Assembly: GCF_900101755.1 (NCBI RefSeq)
Contig: NZ_FNAE01000005.1
Location: 186,001 to 250,000 of the forward strand
From: Ectopseudomonas alcaliphila
Lineage (GTDB): Bacteria > Pseudomonadota > Gammaproteobacteria > Pseudomonadales > Pseudomonadaceae
Direction of reading: 5' to 3'
DNA length: 64,000 bases
A program made the translations under genes and the position numbers. Position 1 is the stretch's first letter, and the number at the start of each line of letters is the position of its first letter. Of this stretch, positions 18,134 through 27,909 are shown piece after piece. The notes beneath the pieces are model-generated. The model was not told where the DNA came from, ran no database searches, and was given only the letters and a program-made list of their open reading frames with translations.

Positions 18134-19273
18134 ATGCCCACTGCATTTCCCGAAGATTCCGTCGGTCTGGTCAGCCCCCAGGTGTTCCGTTTCAGCGAAC
18201 CCCTGGCGCTGGCTTGCGGCCGCAGCCTGGCCGAGTACGAACTGGTCGTCGAAACCTATGGCGAACTGAACGCCGCGCGCAGCAATGCCGTGCTGATCTG
18301 CCATGCCCTGTCCGGCCATCATCACGCCGCCGGCTATCACAGCCCGGATGATCGCAAGCCTGGCTGGTGGGACAGCTGCATCGGCCCCGGCAAGCCCATC
18401 GACACCAACAAGTTCTTCGTCGTCAGCCTCAACAACCTGGGCGGCTGCAATGGCTCCACCGGCCCGAGCAGCGCCAACCCGGCCACCGGCAAGCCCTATG
18501 GCGCCGACTTCCCGGTGATGACGGTGGAAGACTGGGTACACAGCCAGGCGCGCCTGGCCGATGTGCTCGGTATCGAGCAATGGGCAGCGGTGATCGGCGG
18601 CAGTCTCGGCGGCATGCAGGCCATGCAGTGGACCATCAGCTATCCCGAGCGCGTACGCCATTGCCTGGCTATCGCTTCGGCGCCCAAGCTGTCGGCGCAG
18701 AACATCGCCTTCAACGAAGTGGCGCGCCAGGCGATTCTCACCGACCCGGAATTCCACGGCGGACACTTCCAGGAACAGGGGGTGATCCCCAAGCGCGGCC
18801 TGATGCTGGCGCGTATGGTCGGCCATATCACCTACCTGTCCGACGACGCCATGGGCGAGAAATTCGGCCGTGGCCTGAAGAGCGAGAAGCTCAACTACGA
18901 CTTCCACAGCGTCGAGTTCCAGGTGGAAAGCTACCTGCGTTATCAGGGCGAGGAGTTCTCCGGCCGTTTCGACGCCAACACCTACCTGCTGATGACCAAG
19001 GCACTGGACTACTTCGACCCGGCCGCCGCCCATGACGGCGACCTGGCCAAGACCCTGGCCGTGGCCAAGGCGGATTTCTGCGTGATGTCCTTCACCACCG
19101 ACTGGCGCTTCTCACCCGCCCGCTCGCGGGAGATCGTCGACGCCCTGACGGCGGCGAAGAAGAACGTCTGCTATCTGGAGATCGACGCGCCGCAGGGCCA
19201 TGACGCCTTCCTCATGCCGATCCCGCGTTACCTGCAGGCGTTCGACAGCTACATGAAGCGAATCGAGGTATGA
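18134..19273 (+). CDS. metX: Homoserine O-acyltransferase MetX (probably succinyltransferase)
   Basis: Acylates homoserine in methionine synthesis. 379 aa alpha/beta hydrolase: [21 protein letters not shown], the nucleophile elbow GGSLGGMQ (Ser ~157), acidic residue in SFTTDWRF and the catalytic His in GHDAF near the C-terminus. Pseudomonad MetX enzymes are of the MetXS type that uses succinyl-CoA, which I infer but cannot prove here. Ends by overlapping metW (ATGA), the usual metXW pair. Confidence 0.95.
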   Translation: MPTAFPEDSVGLVSPQVFRFSEPLALACGRSLAEYELVVETYGELNAARSNAVLICHALSGHHHAAGYHSPDDRKPGWWDSCIGPGKPIDTNKFFVVSLNNLGGCNGSTGPSSANPATGKPYGADFPVMTVEDWVHSQARLADVLGIEQWAAVIGGSLGGMQAMQWTISYPERVRHCLAIASAPKLSAQNIAFNEVARQAILTDPEFHGGHFQEQGVIPKRGLMLARMVGHITYLSDDAMGEKFGRGLKSEKLNYDFHSVEFQVESYLRYQGEEFSGRFDANTYLLMTKALDYFDPAAAHDGDLAKTLAVAKADFCVMSFTTDWRFSPARSREIVDALTAAKKNVCYLEIDAPQGHDAFLMPIPRYLQAFDSYMKRIEV

Positions 19274-19896
19274 GCATGCGAGCGGATCTGGACATCATCC
19301 AGGAATGGATCGCCCCGGGCAGCCGTGTGCTCGACCTGGGCTGTGGCGACGGCGAGCTGCTCGCCTGGCTGCGCGACAACAAGCAGGTGGCCGGCTACGG
19401 CCTGGAAATCGACCCGGACAAGATCGCCCTGTGCATCGAGCGTGGCGTCAACGTCATCGAGCAGAACCTCGACCTGGGCCTGGGCAACTTCGCCAGCAAC
19501 AGCTTCGACGTGGTGGTCATGACCCAGTCGCTGCAGGCGCTGCACTACCCGGACAAGGTGCTGGCCGAGATGCTGCGTGTCGGCAAGACCTGCATCATCA
19601 CCTTCCCCAACTTCGGCCACTGGCGCTGCCGCTGGTACCTGACGACGAAAGGTCGCATGCCGGTGTCGGACTTCCTGCCCTATACCTGGTACAACACCCC
19701 GAACATCCACTTCTGCACCTTCGAGGACTTCGAGCGTCTCTGTCACGCCCAGGGTGCCCGTGTGGAAGAACGCCTGGCAGTGGACCGTGACCACCGCCAC
19801 GGCCTGGCAAGCCGCATCTGGCCCAACCTGCTGGGCGAGATCGGCATCTACCGCATCAGCGGCGCGGACCTTTCCGCCCACCGCGTCGCGGTCTGA
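19270..19896 (+). CDS. metW: Methionine biosynthesis protein MetW
   Basis: 208 aa SAM-methyltransferase-fold protein: [14 protein letters not shown] (motif I), [31 protein letters not shown]. It is required with MetX for homoserine acylation in several proteobacteria. Translation likely starts at ATG 19270 overlapping the metX stop; ATG 19276 (MRADLDII) is equally plausible and closer to the family start. Confidence 0.94.
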   Translation: MSMRADLDIIQEWIAPGSRVLDLGCGDGELLAWLRDNKQVAGYGLEIDPDKIALCIERGVNVIEQNLDLGLGNFASNSFDVVVMTQSLQALHYPDKVLAEMLRVGKTCIITFPNFGHWRCRWYLTTKGRMPVSDFLPYTWYNTPNIHFCTFEDFERLCHAQGARVEERLAVDRDHRHGLASRIWPNLLGEIGIYRISGADLSAHRVAV

Positions 19897-19910
19897 ACGA
19901 GGAGAACATC

Positions 19911-20327
19911 ATGAGCCGCATCATCCCCTTCCTGATCGCCCTGTGCCTGGCTTTGCCGGCCGCCGCCGAGCGCAAGCAGAGCTTTGGCGACCTCGACGTG
20001 CACTACAGCGTGTTCAACTCCAGCTTCCTGCAGCCGGATATCGCCAGCGCTGCGGGTCTGGTGCGCAGCAAGACCCAGGGCGTGGTCAACATCGCCGTGC
20101 TCAAGGCCGGCAAGGCCAGCACCGCGCAGGTCAGCGGCCAGGTGAAGAACCTGCTGGGGCAGAGCACCGCACTGACCTTCAGGCAGGTCACGGAAAGCGG
20201 CGCCATCTACTACCTGGCGCAGTTCCCCTTCTCCAGCCGCGAGATTCTCAGCTTCACCCTCGATGTGCGCCAGGGCGACAATACGCACCGCATCACCTTC
20301 AACCAGGAAATGTTCCCGGATGACTAA
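19911..20327 (+). CDS. DUF4426 periplasmic protein
   Basis: 138 aa with signal peptide ([20 protein letters not shown]) and a mature beta-rich domain: [62 protein letters not shown] conserved companion of metW and rdgB in pseudomonads. Function unknown. Overlaps rdgB by 8 bases. Confidence 0.88.
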   Translation: MSRIIPFLIALCLALPAAAERKQSFGDLDVHYSVFNSSFLQPDIASAAGLVRSKTQGVVNIAVLKAGKASTAQVSGQVKNLLGQSTALTFRQVTESGAIYYLAQFPFSSREILSFTLDVRQGDNTHRITFNQEMFPDD

Positions 20328-20925
20328 TCCAGTGAGTGGCTTCAAGGAACTGGTGCTGGCCAGCCACAATGCCGGCAAGCTCAAGGAGCTGCAGGCCATG
20401 CTCGGCGACGCCGTGCGCGTGCGCTCGATCGGTGAGTTCAGCCAGGTCGAGCCGGAAGAGACCGGCCTGTCGTTCGTCGAGAACGCCATCCTCAAGGCGC
20501 GCAACGCCGCGCGTATCTCCGGCCTGCCGGCGCTGGCCGACGACTCCGGTCTGGCGGTGGATTTTCTCGGCGGAGCCCCCGGTATCTACTCCGCGCGCTA
20601 TGCCGATGGCCAGGGCGACGCGGCGAACAACGCCAAGCTGCTCGATGCCCTGAAAGACGTGCCGGACGCCGAGCGCGGCGCGCAGTTCGTCTGTGCCCTG
20701 GCCCTGGTGCGCCACGCCGACGATCCGCTGCCGATCCTCTGTGAAGGCCTGTGGCATGGCAGCATCCTGCATGAGGCGCGCGGCGAGCACGGCTTCGGCT
20801 ACGACCCGCTGTTCTGGGTACCGGAAACCGCCTGTTCCAGCGCCGAGTTGCCGGCCGAGCAGAAGAACCGCCTCAGCCACCGCGCCCGCGCCATGGCCCT
20901 GCTCAAGCAGCGCCTGGGGCTATAG
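20320..20925 (+). CDS. rdgB: dITP/XTP pyrophosphatase RdgB (Ham1 family)
   Basis: Cleans dITP, dXTP and ITP from the nucleotide pool, preventing mutagenic incorporation. 201 aa: [56 protein letters not shown] (catalytic Asp), GFGYDPLFW and LSHRARA at the end. ATG 20320 lies within the DUF4426 3' end (8-base overlap), so expression is coupled. Confidence 0.96.
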   Translation: MTNPVSGFKELVLASHNAGKLKELQAMLGDAVRVRSIGEFSQVEPEETGLSFVENAILKARNAARISGLPALADDSGLAVDFLGGAPGIYSARYADGQGDAANNAKLLDALKDVPDAERGAQFVCALALVRHADDPLPILCEGLWHGSILHEARGEHGFGYDPLFWVPETACSSAELPAEQKNRLSHRARAMALLKQRLGL

Positions 20926-20930
20926 CAGCC

Positions 20931-21473
20931 TTGGCCAGACGCCTGATTCTTAGCAAGAAACCACGCGGCATCGCGAGACGCTTGAGGGCACTGGATCGTT
21001 GGGCAGCCAGCTTCGAGGGTTATTTTCCGCAGGAGATTCCTGCGGGTGAACGCTACTGGAACTGGAAGATCCCAGTGCTATTCAGCCTGGTCGAGGGCCG
21101 GCACACCAATTCCCAGATTCAAGCTCGCTGTGCCCAGGCATTGATCAACGCCTGCCAGCATCTGATGCACGCCAAACCGCCAGAGGCAGAAAGCTGGCGA
21201 GTAACAGCAGTGATCTGCCTGCCAGACTTCTTCACGAGCGAGGTGTGCCTGTATCTGGATGAGGACTACTTCCAGGCTCATACTCGCGCTTCTGCGAGTG
21301 AGCACGGCAGCAGTCGCCTTCTGGCGCCATCAAGCCTAGCCGAAGCCTGGTCGCTGCAACTGGTGAATGGCTGCGGCGAACTGGGCACTGAAATCAACGC
21401 TCTCGACGAAGACCAACCTACAGGACGCTTCATCGCCCAGCGTTGGTACTTCGGCGAAGTCATGCCACGATAG
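20931..21473 (+). CDS. Hypothetical protein resembling DUF3916
   Basis: 180 aa, soluble, starting at TTG 20931 five bases after rdgB. It has a basic N-terminus (SKKPRGIARRLRALDRW), then FEGYFPQEIPAGERYWNWKIPV, AVICLPDFFTSEVCLYLDEDYF, and a C-terminal RWYFGEV. The YFP..E.YWNWKIPV pattern recalls DUF3916 proteins, but I assign that tentatively. Composition is less GC-rich at third positions than neighbouring rdgB and hemW, and in PAO1 as I recall hemW follows rdgB directly, so this looks like an accessory insertion. Function unknown. Confidence 0.65.
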   Translation: MARRLILSKKPRGIARRLRALDRWAASFEGYFPQEIPAGERYWNWKIPVLFSLVEGRHTNSQIQARCAQALINACQHLMHAKPPEAESWRVTAVICLPDFFTSEVCLYLDEDYFQAHTRASASEHGSSRLLAPSSLAEAWSLQLVNGCGELGTEINALDEDQPTGRFIAQRWYFGEVMPR

Positions 21474-21503
21474 CCGCCCATTATCGCCTCTCGTTGCCCT
21501 ACC

Positions 21504-22658
21504 GTGCCCGACGCCTCTCCCTTCCTGCTCCCGCCCCTCGCGCTCTATATCCACATCCCGTGGTGCGTGCGCAAATGCCCTTACTGCGACTTCAACTCCC
21601 ATGCAGCCGGGCCGACGCTGCCTGAAGAGGAATACGTCGACGCCCTGCTCGCCGATCTCGATATCGACGTGCAGCACGTCCATGGCCGGCCACTGAGCTC
21701 GATTTTCTTCGGTGGCGGCACGCCCAGTCTGTTCTCCGACCGCGCCCTGGGCCGCCTGCTGGAAGGTGTCGAGCGACGCATCGCCTTCGCCCCGGACATC
21801 GAAATCACCCTGGAAGCCAACCCCGGCACCTTCGAGCAGGCCAAGTTCAAAGGCTACCGCGCGTTGGGCATCAATCGCCTGTCCATCGGCGTACAGAGTT
21901 TCCAGGAGGCCAAGCTCAAGGCGCTGGGACGCATCCACAACGGCGACGAAGCCATCCGCGCCGCCGACATGGCCCGTGCTGCCGGCTTCGACAACTTCAA
22001 CCTCGACCTGATGCACGGACTACCGGAGCAGAGCATCGAGGACGCCCTGTTCGACCTGCGCACGGCCATCGCCCAGGCGCCGACGCACCTGTCCTGGTAC
22101 CAGCTGACCATGGAGCCGAACACGGTGTTCTGGAGTAAGCCGCCGACCCTCCCTGAGGACGATCTGCTGTGGGATATCCAGGAAGCCGGCCAGGCACTGC
22201 TCGCAGACGAGGGCTACGCGCAGTACGAGGTGTCGGCCTACGCTCAGCCAGGCAAGCAGGCGCGGCATAACCTCAACTACTGGACCTTCGGCGACTTTCT
22301 CGGTATCGGCGCTGGCGCACACGCCAAGTTGAGCACGCCCGAAGGACGCATTCAGCGCACCTGGAAAACCCGCCTGCCGAAGGACTACCTCGACCCGGCC
22401 AAGGCCTTCCAGGCCGGCGAACGCCTGCTGGCTGCCGAGGAGCTGCCCTTCGAGTTCCTGATGAACGTGCTGCGCCTGACCGAAGGCGCGCCGGCCGAGC
22501 TGTTCAGCCAGCGCACCGGCCTGCCGCTGGCCAGCCTGGACGCTGCCCGCGCCGAGGCGCAGGCGCGCAAGCTGCTGCGTGCCGAGCCCGAACGGTTATG
22601 CGCCACCGCCGAAGGCCAGCTATTTCTCAACGACCTGCTGCAACAATTCCTGCCCTGA
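21504..22658 (+). CDS. hemW: Radical SAM heme chaperone HemW (formerly HemN-like)
   Basis: 384 aa from GTG 21504. Radical SAM motif WCVRKCPYCDF (Cx3Cx2C), FFGGGTPSLF, EANPGTFE, RLSIGVQSFQ, NLDLMHGLPEQ, QYEVSAYAQPGKQARHN, GIGAGAHAKL and a winged-helix C-terminus. It lacks the extra N-terminal residues of true coproporphyrinogen dehydrogenase HemN, so the heme-trafficking HemW assignment is preferred. Last gene of the yggS-to-hemW run. Confidence 0.92.
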   Translation: MPDASPFLLPPLALYIHIPWCVRKCPYCDFNSHAAGPTLPEEEYVDALLADLDIDVQHVHGRPLSSIFFGGGTPSLFSDRALGRLLEGVERRIAFAPDIEITLEANPGTFEQAKFKGYRALGINRLSIGVQSFQEAKLKALGRIHNGDEAIRAADMARAAGFDNFNLDLMHGLPEQSIEDALFDLRTAIAQAPTHLSWYQLTMEPNTVFWSKPPTLPEDDLLWDIQEAGQALLADEGYAQYEVSAYAQPGKQARHNLNYWTFGDFLGIGAGAHAKLSTPEGRIQRTWKTRLPKDYLDPAKAFQAGERLLAAEELPFEFLMNVLRLTEGAPAELFSQRTGLPLASLDAARAEAQARKLLRAEPERLCATAEGQLFLNDLLQQFLP

Positions 22659-22922
22659 GGCATGCCCTGAGCAGAGGGTGGCCAAAATCCGCCTTTTGCC
22701 TGGAACATCACGCGTATTCGGCGATGATCCGGCCGAAACGCGCACCCGGCCGCAGCCTCGCAAGAACGCCTGTGACCGTCATCGCAGATTGCCATCTGCC
22801 CGCAACACGGCGACGTCTTTTTGATTAGCCTACCACCCTCCTTGCCGACCGCCCTCCAGCCGTAGCGCTTCCGCCTTCCATCGGAAGCCGCTGCGCATTT
22901 GCCATGGAACCGACATACCACC

Positions 22923-25157
22923 ATGCCGATCCCCTCCCGACTACTCAGGACGCTGTGCTGCGCCGCCCTGTTGCTGGTGCTCGCAGGCCAGGCCCATGCC
23001 ACAGCGGTGCAGCCCGGCCAGAGCGAAGAGAGCTGGACCGTCAACATGCAGGGCGCGGACATCCGCGACTTCATCGAGCAGATCTCCAGCATCAGCGGCC
23101 AGACCTTCATCATCGACCCGCGGGTCAAGGGCCAGGTCACGGTGATCGCCCAGGAGCCCATGGGCCTGGCCGAGCTGTACAAGCTGTTTCTCTCGGTGAT
23201 GACCACCCACGGCTTTGCCGTCATGCCGCAAGGCGACCAGCTCAGCATCATGCCCAACGCCGAGGCCAGAAGCAGCGCCGGCAGCCAGGGCAACCTGGAA
23301 ACCCGCGTGCTGCAGGTACAGCACGGCGCCGCCAATGACCTGCTGCCGATGATCCGCCCGCTGGTGGCCAACCATGGCCATCTGGCCGCGGTGCCCTCGT
23401 CCAACAGCCTGATCATCAGCGACGCGCCCGTCAATATCGAACGCATCGGCGACCTGATTCGCCAGCTGGACGACCGCAGCCAGGACAACTTCAGCGTCTA
23501 CGAGCTCAAGCACGCCTGGGTCAGCGATCTGGCGAACCTGCTCGGCGCCTCGCTGCAGAACGCCCAGGCCAGTGGCGCCCAGGTCATCGCCGACCCGCGC
23601 AGCAACCGCCTGCTGCTGCTCGGCCCTCGCGAAGCGCGACTGCGCCTGCTGAAGCTGGCGCAAAGCCTCGACACGCCCAGTTCGCGCTCGGCCAACACGC
23701 GGGTGATACGCCTGCGCCATGCCGACGCCAAGCAGCTGGCCGAGACCCTGGGCGATTTCGGCGACAACCTGAGCCAGAGCCAGGGCAACCAGAGCTCGAC
23801 GCCCCTGAAACTGATGATCCGCGCCGACCAGAGCCTCAACGCCATCGTCATCATGGCCGAAGCCGACATGGTCAGCCTGTTCGAGGATCTGGTGCGCCAG
23901 CTGGATGCGCCGCGCGCGCAGGTACTGGTGGAAGCCGCCATCGTCGAGATGTCCGGCGACATCAACGACGCGCTGGGCGTGCAGTGGGCCATCGACGGCC
24001 GCCACAACGCCCTGGGTGGGGTCAATTTCAGCAACACCGGGCTGTCCATCGGCACCCTGCTCGGCGCCATCGCCCGCGACGAGTCCGCCGAGCTGGCCAA
24101 GACGCTGCCCAACGGGGCGATCTTCGGCCTGGGCAATGACAACTTCGGCATGCTGATCACCGCCCTGTCAGCCACCGGCAAGAGCAACCTGCTGTCCACG
24201 CCGACCCTGCTGACCCTGGACAATCAACCGGCGGAGATTCTGGTCGGGCAGAACGTGCCGTTCCAGACCGGCTCCTACACCACCGACGCGTCGGGCGCGG
24301 GCAATCCCTTCACCACCATCGAGCGCAAGGACATCGGCGTCACCCTCAAGGTCACGCCGCATATCAACGACGGCGCCACGCTGCGTCTGGTGATCGAGCA
24401 GGAAATCTCCTCCATCGCTCCCAGCACCGGCCTCAATGCCCAGGCGGTGGATCTGGTCACCAACAAGCGCTCTATCAAGAGCACCGTGCTGGCCGATGAC
24501 GGCCAGGTGATCGTGCTCGGCGGCCTGATTCAGGACGACACCTCGGCCAGCGCGAGCAAGGTTCCCCTGCTGGGCGACATCCCGGGCGTCGGTCGGCTGT
24601 TCCGCTCGACCCGCGAAGCGCGGCAGAAACGCAACCTGATGGTCTTCCTGCGTCCGAGCGTGGCGCGCGACGGCGTGGGCCTGGCCAACCTGAGCCTCGG
24701 CAAGTACCGCGACCTGCGCCTGCTCGGCCAGGCCAGCGGCTACCACCACCTGCCGCCGCAGGCCCGCGATCTGTTCAGCCAGGAAGTGGCCACGCCCGTC
24801 ACCGATCTGCGCCAGCCCCAGCCGGCGCAACCACAACCACAACCACAACGCAGCCTGATCGAGACGCCCAGACCGGTCGATCCGGCCAGCCTGGGCAATG
24901 GTCAGGGCGGCGAAGTCGCGGCGCCGCGCGCCCACGAGCGCTATACCATTCGCCTGATCGAAGGCGAAAGCCGGGCGTTCATGCAGGCCCTGCTCGGCCG
25001 TCATCCGGATCAGCCGCTGCGCCTGCAGCAGCATGAAAGCGGCACTCGCTACGCCCTGCTTTATGGCAGTTATCCGAATCGCGAGCTGGCCCTCAAGGCA
25101 CTGGCCCACCTGCCCGAGCAACTGCCCAGCCGCGCGGCTGCCGCAGTCCGTGAATAA
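22923..25157 (+). CDS. Type II secretion secretin (GspD/XqhA-like) with C-terminal SPOR-like domain
   Basis: Outer-membrane secretin ring subunit, 744 aa. Signal peptide (1-~32), N0 domain (SWTVNMQGADIRDFIEQISS..), N1-N3 repeats (NSLIISDAPVNIERI, NRLLLLGPREA, NAIVIMAEADM), secretin core with DNQPAEILVGQNVPF and the signature VPLLGDIPGVGRLFRSTREA..RNLMVFLRP. A PQ-repeat linker (~640) leads to residues ~674-744 (YTIRLIEGESRAF..YALLYGSYPNRELALKAL), which look like a SPOR peptidoglycan-binding domain, not the usual S-domain. No other Gsp core genes are adjacent; a GspC-like gene lies at 27957. ATG 22923 starts the signal peptide. The 264 bases upstream show nothing I recognise. Confidence 0.88.
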   Translation: MPIPSRLLRTLCCAALLLVLAGQAHATAVQPGQSEESWTVNMQGADIRDFIEQISSISGQTFIIDPRVKGQVTVIAQEPMGLAELYKLFLSVMTTHGFAVMPQGDQLSIMPNAEARSSAGSQGNLETRVLQVQHGAANDLLPMIRPLVANHGHLAAVPSSNSLIISDAPVNIERIGDLIRQLDDRSQDNFSVYELKHAWVSDLANLLGASLQNAQASGAQVIADPRSNRLLLLGPREARLRLLKLAQSLDTPSSRSANTRVIRLRHADAKQLAETLGDFGDNLSQSQGNQSSTPLKLMIRADQSLNAIVIMAEADMVSLFEDLVRQLDAPRAQVLVEAAIVEMSGDINDALGVQWAIDGRHNALGGVNFSNTGLSIGTLLGAIARDESAELAKTLPNGAIFGLGNDNFGMLITALSATGKSNLLSTPTLLTLDNQPAEILVGQNVPFQTGSYTTDASGAGNPFTTIERKDIGVTLKVTPHINDGATLRLVIEQEISSIAPSTGLNAQAVDLVTNKRSIKSTVLADDGQVIVLGGLIQDDTSASASKVPLLGDIPGVGRLFRSTREARQKRNLMVFLRPSVARDGVGLANLSLGKYRDLRLLGQASGYHHLPPQARDLFSQEVATPVTDLRQPQPAQPQPQPQRSLIETPRPVDPASLGNGQGGEVAAPRAHERYTIRLIEGESRAFMQALLGRHPDQPLRLQQHESGTRYALLYGSYPNRELALKALAHLPEQLPSRAAAAVRE

Positions 25158-25406
25158 GCGCTGAGTGCACAGCAGACGCACGGAGCGCCGCCTGAGTGCA
25201 AACCGGGCGGTGCCTCCCCACTGCCGTGCCAAGCCGCATCGCCCCACATACAAACGAGACGTAATACACGCTACAGATGAGACTGGCGTCCAAGTTAGCG
25301 CGCCCGTCTTGCGACGCTCCGCCTGGCTGTGAAGTGCATAGCGAATTTATGGCACCCGCGTACCTAGACTGCCCCCTTTCGCCTTACCAGAGGAAGGAGC
25401 AATGGC

Positions 25407-26075
25407 ATGTCAAAACGCTGGATAACCGCCATGGTCGCCACGGCAATAGTGGGTGGCACCCTGGGATTCGTACTGTCGGAGACCGCGCAGCCGAAAGGCG
25501 ACACGGCGCAGCAGAAACCGGCCGGCTCGCCGGCTGCTCCCGCAGCCCCCGCCATCGCAGCCCCCGCTGCGCCCGTCACGCCGCAGGCCGCTGACAGCAC
25601 GGTGCAGGCGCAACCCATTGCCAACGAACCGGCAGCGGCGCAAGTGACGCTGTGGGACGCCGGATCACTGCAGGAAGAGGAAACAGACGGCATCATCCGC
25701 CATCTCACCCATCTCGACCCGCAACACCTCTCGAGCCTGCATACCGGCCAGGTCGTGTCCCTCGCCCTGCCGGGGCGACAGCACCCCGTGCGCGCGAGCC
25801 TCAGCGAAACCCGTAATACCGCCGGCAGCGCCGTCTGGCATGGCGCCCTGCTCGACGGCGATGCAATGGAAAGCATGACCCTGGTGCGCGGCAAGCTGGA
25901 AACCCACATCACCCTGGCCACCGTGGACGGCAGCCTGTCGATCATCGTCGACAACGCCACCGGCAAGACCGTGATCACCGACGAAAACCAGCTGGTCATG
26001 CGCGCCGATCCCAACGATCACCTGCATTACGACCATAAAGAGCTGCCCCCGCTGCCGCCGCCCGCCCAGGGCTGA
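25407..26075 (+). CDS. Membrane-anchored stand-alone protease propeptide-like protein (putative foldase/inhibitor)
   Basis: 222 aa: one N-terminal membrane helix (~6-24, MVATAIVGGTLGFVLS), an Ala/Pro-rich linker (~32-75), then a globular domain (~78-200): VSLALPGRQHPVRASLSE, AVWHGALLDGDAMESMTLVRG, THITLATVDGSLSIIVDNAT. The order (beta strand, W-x-G turn, L-V-x-G, then a G-S-L strand) is what reprolysin-like secreted peptidases carry as their own propeptide. Here it is a separate gene 38 bases before a metzincin that lacks such a propeptide. The anchor plus linker resembles lipase-specific foldases (Lif). ATG 25407 follows AGGAAGGAG. Role is inference. The 249 bases between gspD and this gene hold no recognised element. 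Confidence 0.6.
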   Translation: MSKRWITAMVATAIVGGTLGFVLSETAQPKGDTAQQKPAGSPAAPAAPAIAAPAAPVTPQAADSTVQAQPIANEPAAAQVTLWDAGSLQEEETDGIIRHLTHLDPQHLSSLHTGQVVSLALPGRQHPVRASLSETRNTAGSAVWHGALLDGDAMESMTLVRGKLETHITLATVDGSLSIIVDNATGKTVITDENQLVMRADPNDHLHYDHKELPPLPPPAQG

Positions 26076-26113
26076 TGCACCTCTCTCTTACCCCCAGCAC
26101 AAGGATTGCAGAC

Positions 26114-27904
26114 ATGAAGAACGTGCAATGGTTATCCGCCCTGGCACTGGCGCTGGCCGCTCACCACGCCCAGGCCAACCCCGAGACCGTCGATATCATG
26201 GTGCTCTACACCAAGGACGCCCAGGCGCTGCCCAACGGCCGCGACATCGACGCACGCATCGCCAGCTACATCGAGTACACCAACAACGCCTACGCCAAGA
26301 GCGGAATCAACCTGCGTCTGCGCCTGGTCCACAAGCAGTTGCTCGACTGGGCCGACTACTACGACGTGTCCGCGGCCAACCTCAACAAGTTCACCTACGA
26401 CACCCGCGTGCAGCGTCTGCGCGAGGAGTACGGCGCGGATCTGGTGCAACTGATCAACCGCACCACCCAGGGGCAGGGCTACGGCGTCTGCGGCATCGCC
26501 TGGATGGGCACCGGGCCGAAGAACAGCGACCGCTTCAACAGCGGCGCCAAGGAGATGGCCTACGGCCTGACCGGGGTCGACTGCAGCCTCAGCACCTTCG
26601 CTCACGAGGCCGGCCACAACATGGGCCTGCGCCACTCCTACGAGCAGGACATGCAGGAAGGCTACTACAACACCAACGGCCACAACGGTACCCATGAGTG
26701 GAGCCGCGGCTACGGCGTACAGGGCCAGTTCAGCACCATCATGGCCTACCCACAGGTGTTCGGCGCACGCCGCCAGGCCCCGGTATTCTCCAACCCGCGC
26801 CTGAGCGACAGCGAATGCGCCAACCAGGCCTGCGGTCAGCATGAGCATGCCGATGCGGTGCGCGCCCTGAACGCCATGGCCAGCCAGATCTCGGCGTTCC
26901 GCGCGACCAAGGTACCTGTAACCGGCAATCCGGGGACATCCGATCCCGGCACGCCACCGGCTGACCTATCCTGGTGCAGCAAGCCGGCGCTCAAGGGGCT
27001 GGTACAGAACGGCGAGTTCACCACCAGCGACGGCTGGCGTGCGCTGTTCGGCCAGTCCGACCTGAGCCTGGTCAACGTCGCCCTGAACTGTCGCGACAAC
27101 GCGCTGCAGATGGATGCACGCGGCTTCGACATCCTGGCCACCCCGGTCAGCGGGCTGCGCGAAGGCGTGCAGTACCAGCTCAGGGCCAAGAGCATGCTCA
27201 AGGCTCGCAACAGCCGCGAGAACGTACGCCTGGCGATCCTGCAAGAGGGTTCCGACGGCCGCCTGACCTACAGCTCGGAGCAAGCGGCCAGCCTGTCCGT
27301 CAGCGGCAACGAGTTCAGCCGTCTGGAAAAGACCTTCACCTACCGGGCACCGACCAATGCGCGCAACCTCTATGTAGCAGTCTGGAGCGACAGCGGCAGC
27401 AGCCTGCTGATCGATGAGGTGGAGCTGCAGGAGGTCCAGAGCAACACGCCGCCAGCAGCACCAGCCCAGTTCGGCTGGAACTTCGAGAACGGCATCGGAG
27501 GCTGGTCCGGCTACCACGGCGGCGTGCGCGTCAGCACCTATGCCAGCAGCGGGCGCCAGGCTTTGGAGGCCTACCAGCGCGAATATGAAGGCTCGGGCGC
27601 CAGCGTCAGCCTGCTCGGCAACCTGGAGGCCGGCAAGCGCTATCGCATCGAGGCGGACCTGAGCATCGGTCGCAGCACCTCGGTCAGTGCCGTCGCCTAT
27701 GCCTACCTCTATGTCGAGGACAGCAACGGCCGTGGGCAGTATCTGCCGCTCGGTCAGCGCAACACGCGCGGTGGCAGCTGGAGCAGACTGCAGCATGAAG
27801 TGCAGTTGCCCACCGGCCCCCTGCGCCGTGCCGAACTGTTGCTGCTTGGCACGCAACGCAGCCAGTCGCTGTTCATCGACAATGTCAGCGTAAACCGGCT
27901 GTAA
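26114..27904 (+). CDS. Secreted metzincin zinc protease with two C-terminal carbohydrate-binding-like modules
   Basis: 596 aa. Signal peptide (~1-21, ending HAQAN), then directly the catalytic domain (ETVDIMVLYTKDAQAL) with the metzincin zinc site HEAGHNMGLRH (His164, Glu165, His168, His174) and a Met-turn STIMAY (Met210). No propeptide precedes it. After a TGNPGTSDPGTPP linker (~275-290) come two beta-sandwich modules resembling CBM4/9 or similar: ~296-450 (LVQNGEFTTSDGWRALFG) and ~455-596 (WNFENGIGGWSGYHGGVRVS). Likely a type II secretion substrate acting on glycosylated or polysaccharide-associated targets. I place it with the M12-like/reprolysin group; exact family unsure. Confidence 0.85.
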   Translation: MKNVQWLSALALALAAHHAQANPETVDIMVLYTKDAQALPNGRDIDARIASYIEYTNNAYAKSGINLRLRLVHKQLLDWADYYDVSAANLNKFTYDTRVQRLREEYGADLVQLINRTTQGQGYGVCGIAWMGTGPKNSDRFNSGAKEMAYGLTGVDCSLSTFAHEAGHNMGLRHSYEQDMQEGYYNTNGHNGTHEWSRGYGVQGQFSTIMAYPQVFGARRQAPVFSNPRLSDSECANQACGQHEHADAVRALNAMASQISAFRATKVPVTGNPGTSDPGTPPADLSWCSKPALKGLVQNGEFTTSDGWRALFGQSDLSLVNVALNCRDNALQMDARGFDILATPVSGLREGVQYQLRAKSMLKARNSRENVRLAILQEGSDGRLTYSSEQAASLSVSGNEFSRLEKTFTYRAPTNARNLYVAVWSDSGSSLLIDEVELQEVQSNTPPAAPAQFGWNFENGIGGWSGYHGGVRVSTYASSGRQALEAYQREYEGSGASVSLLGNLEAGKRYRIEADLSIGRSTSVSAVAYAYLYVEDSNGRGQYLPLGQRNTRGGSWSRLQHEVQLPTGPLRRAELLLLGTQRSQSLFIDNVSVNRL

Positions 27905-27909
27905 GCCAG

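Noticed and set aside
24800..24860. CRISPR-like or coding repeat at the CAACCACAACCACAAC stretch
   Set aside because: This is a short in-frame PQ-repeat linker of the secretin, not a spaced repeat array.
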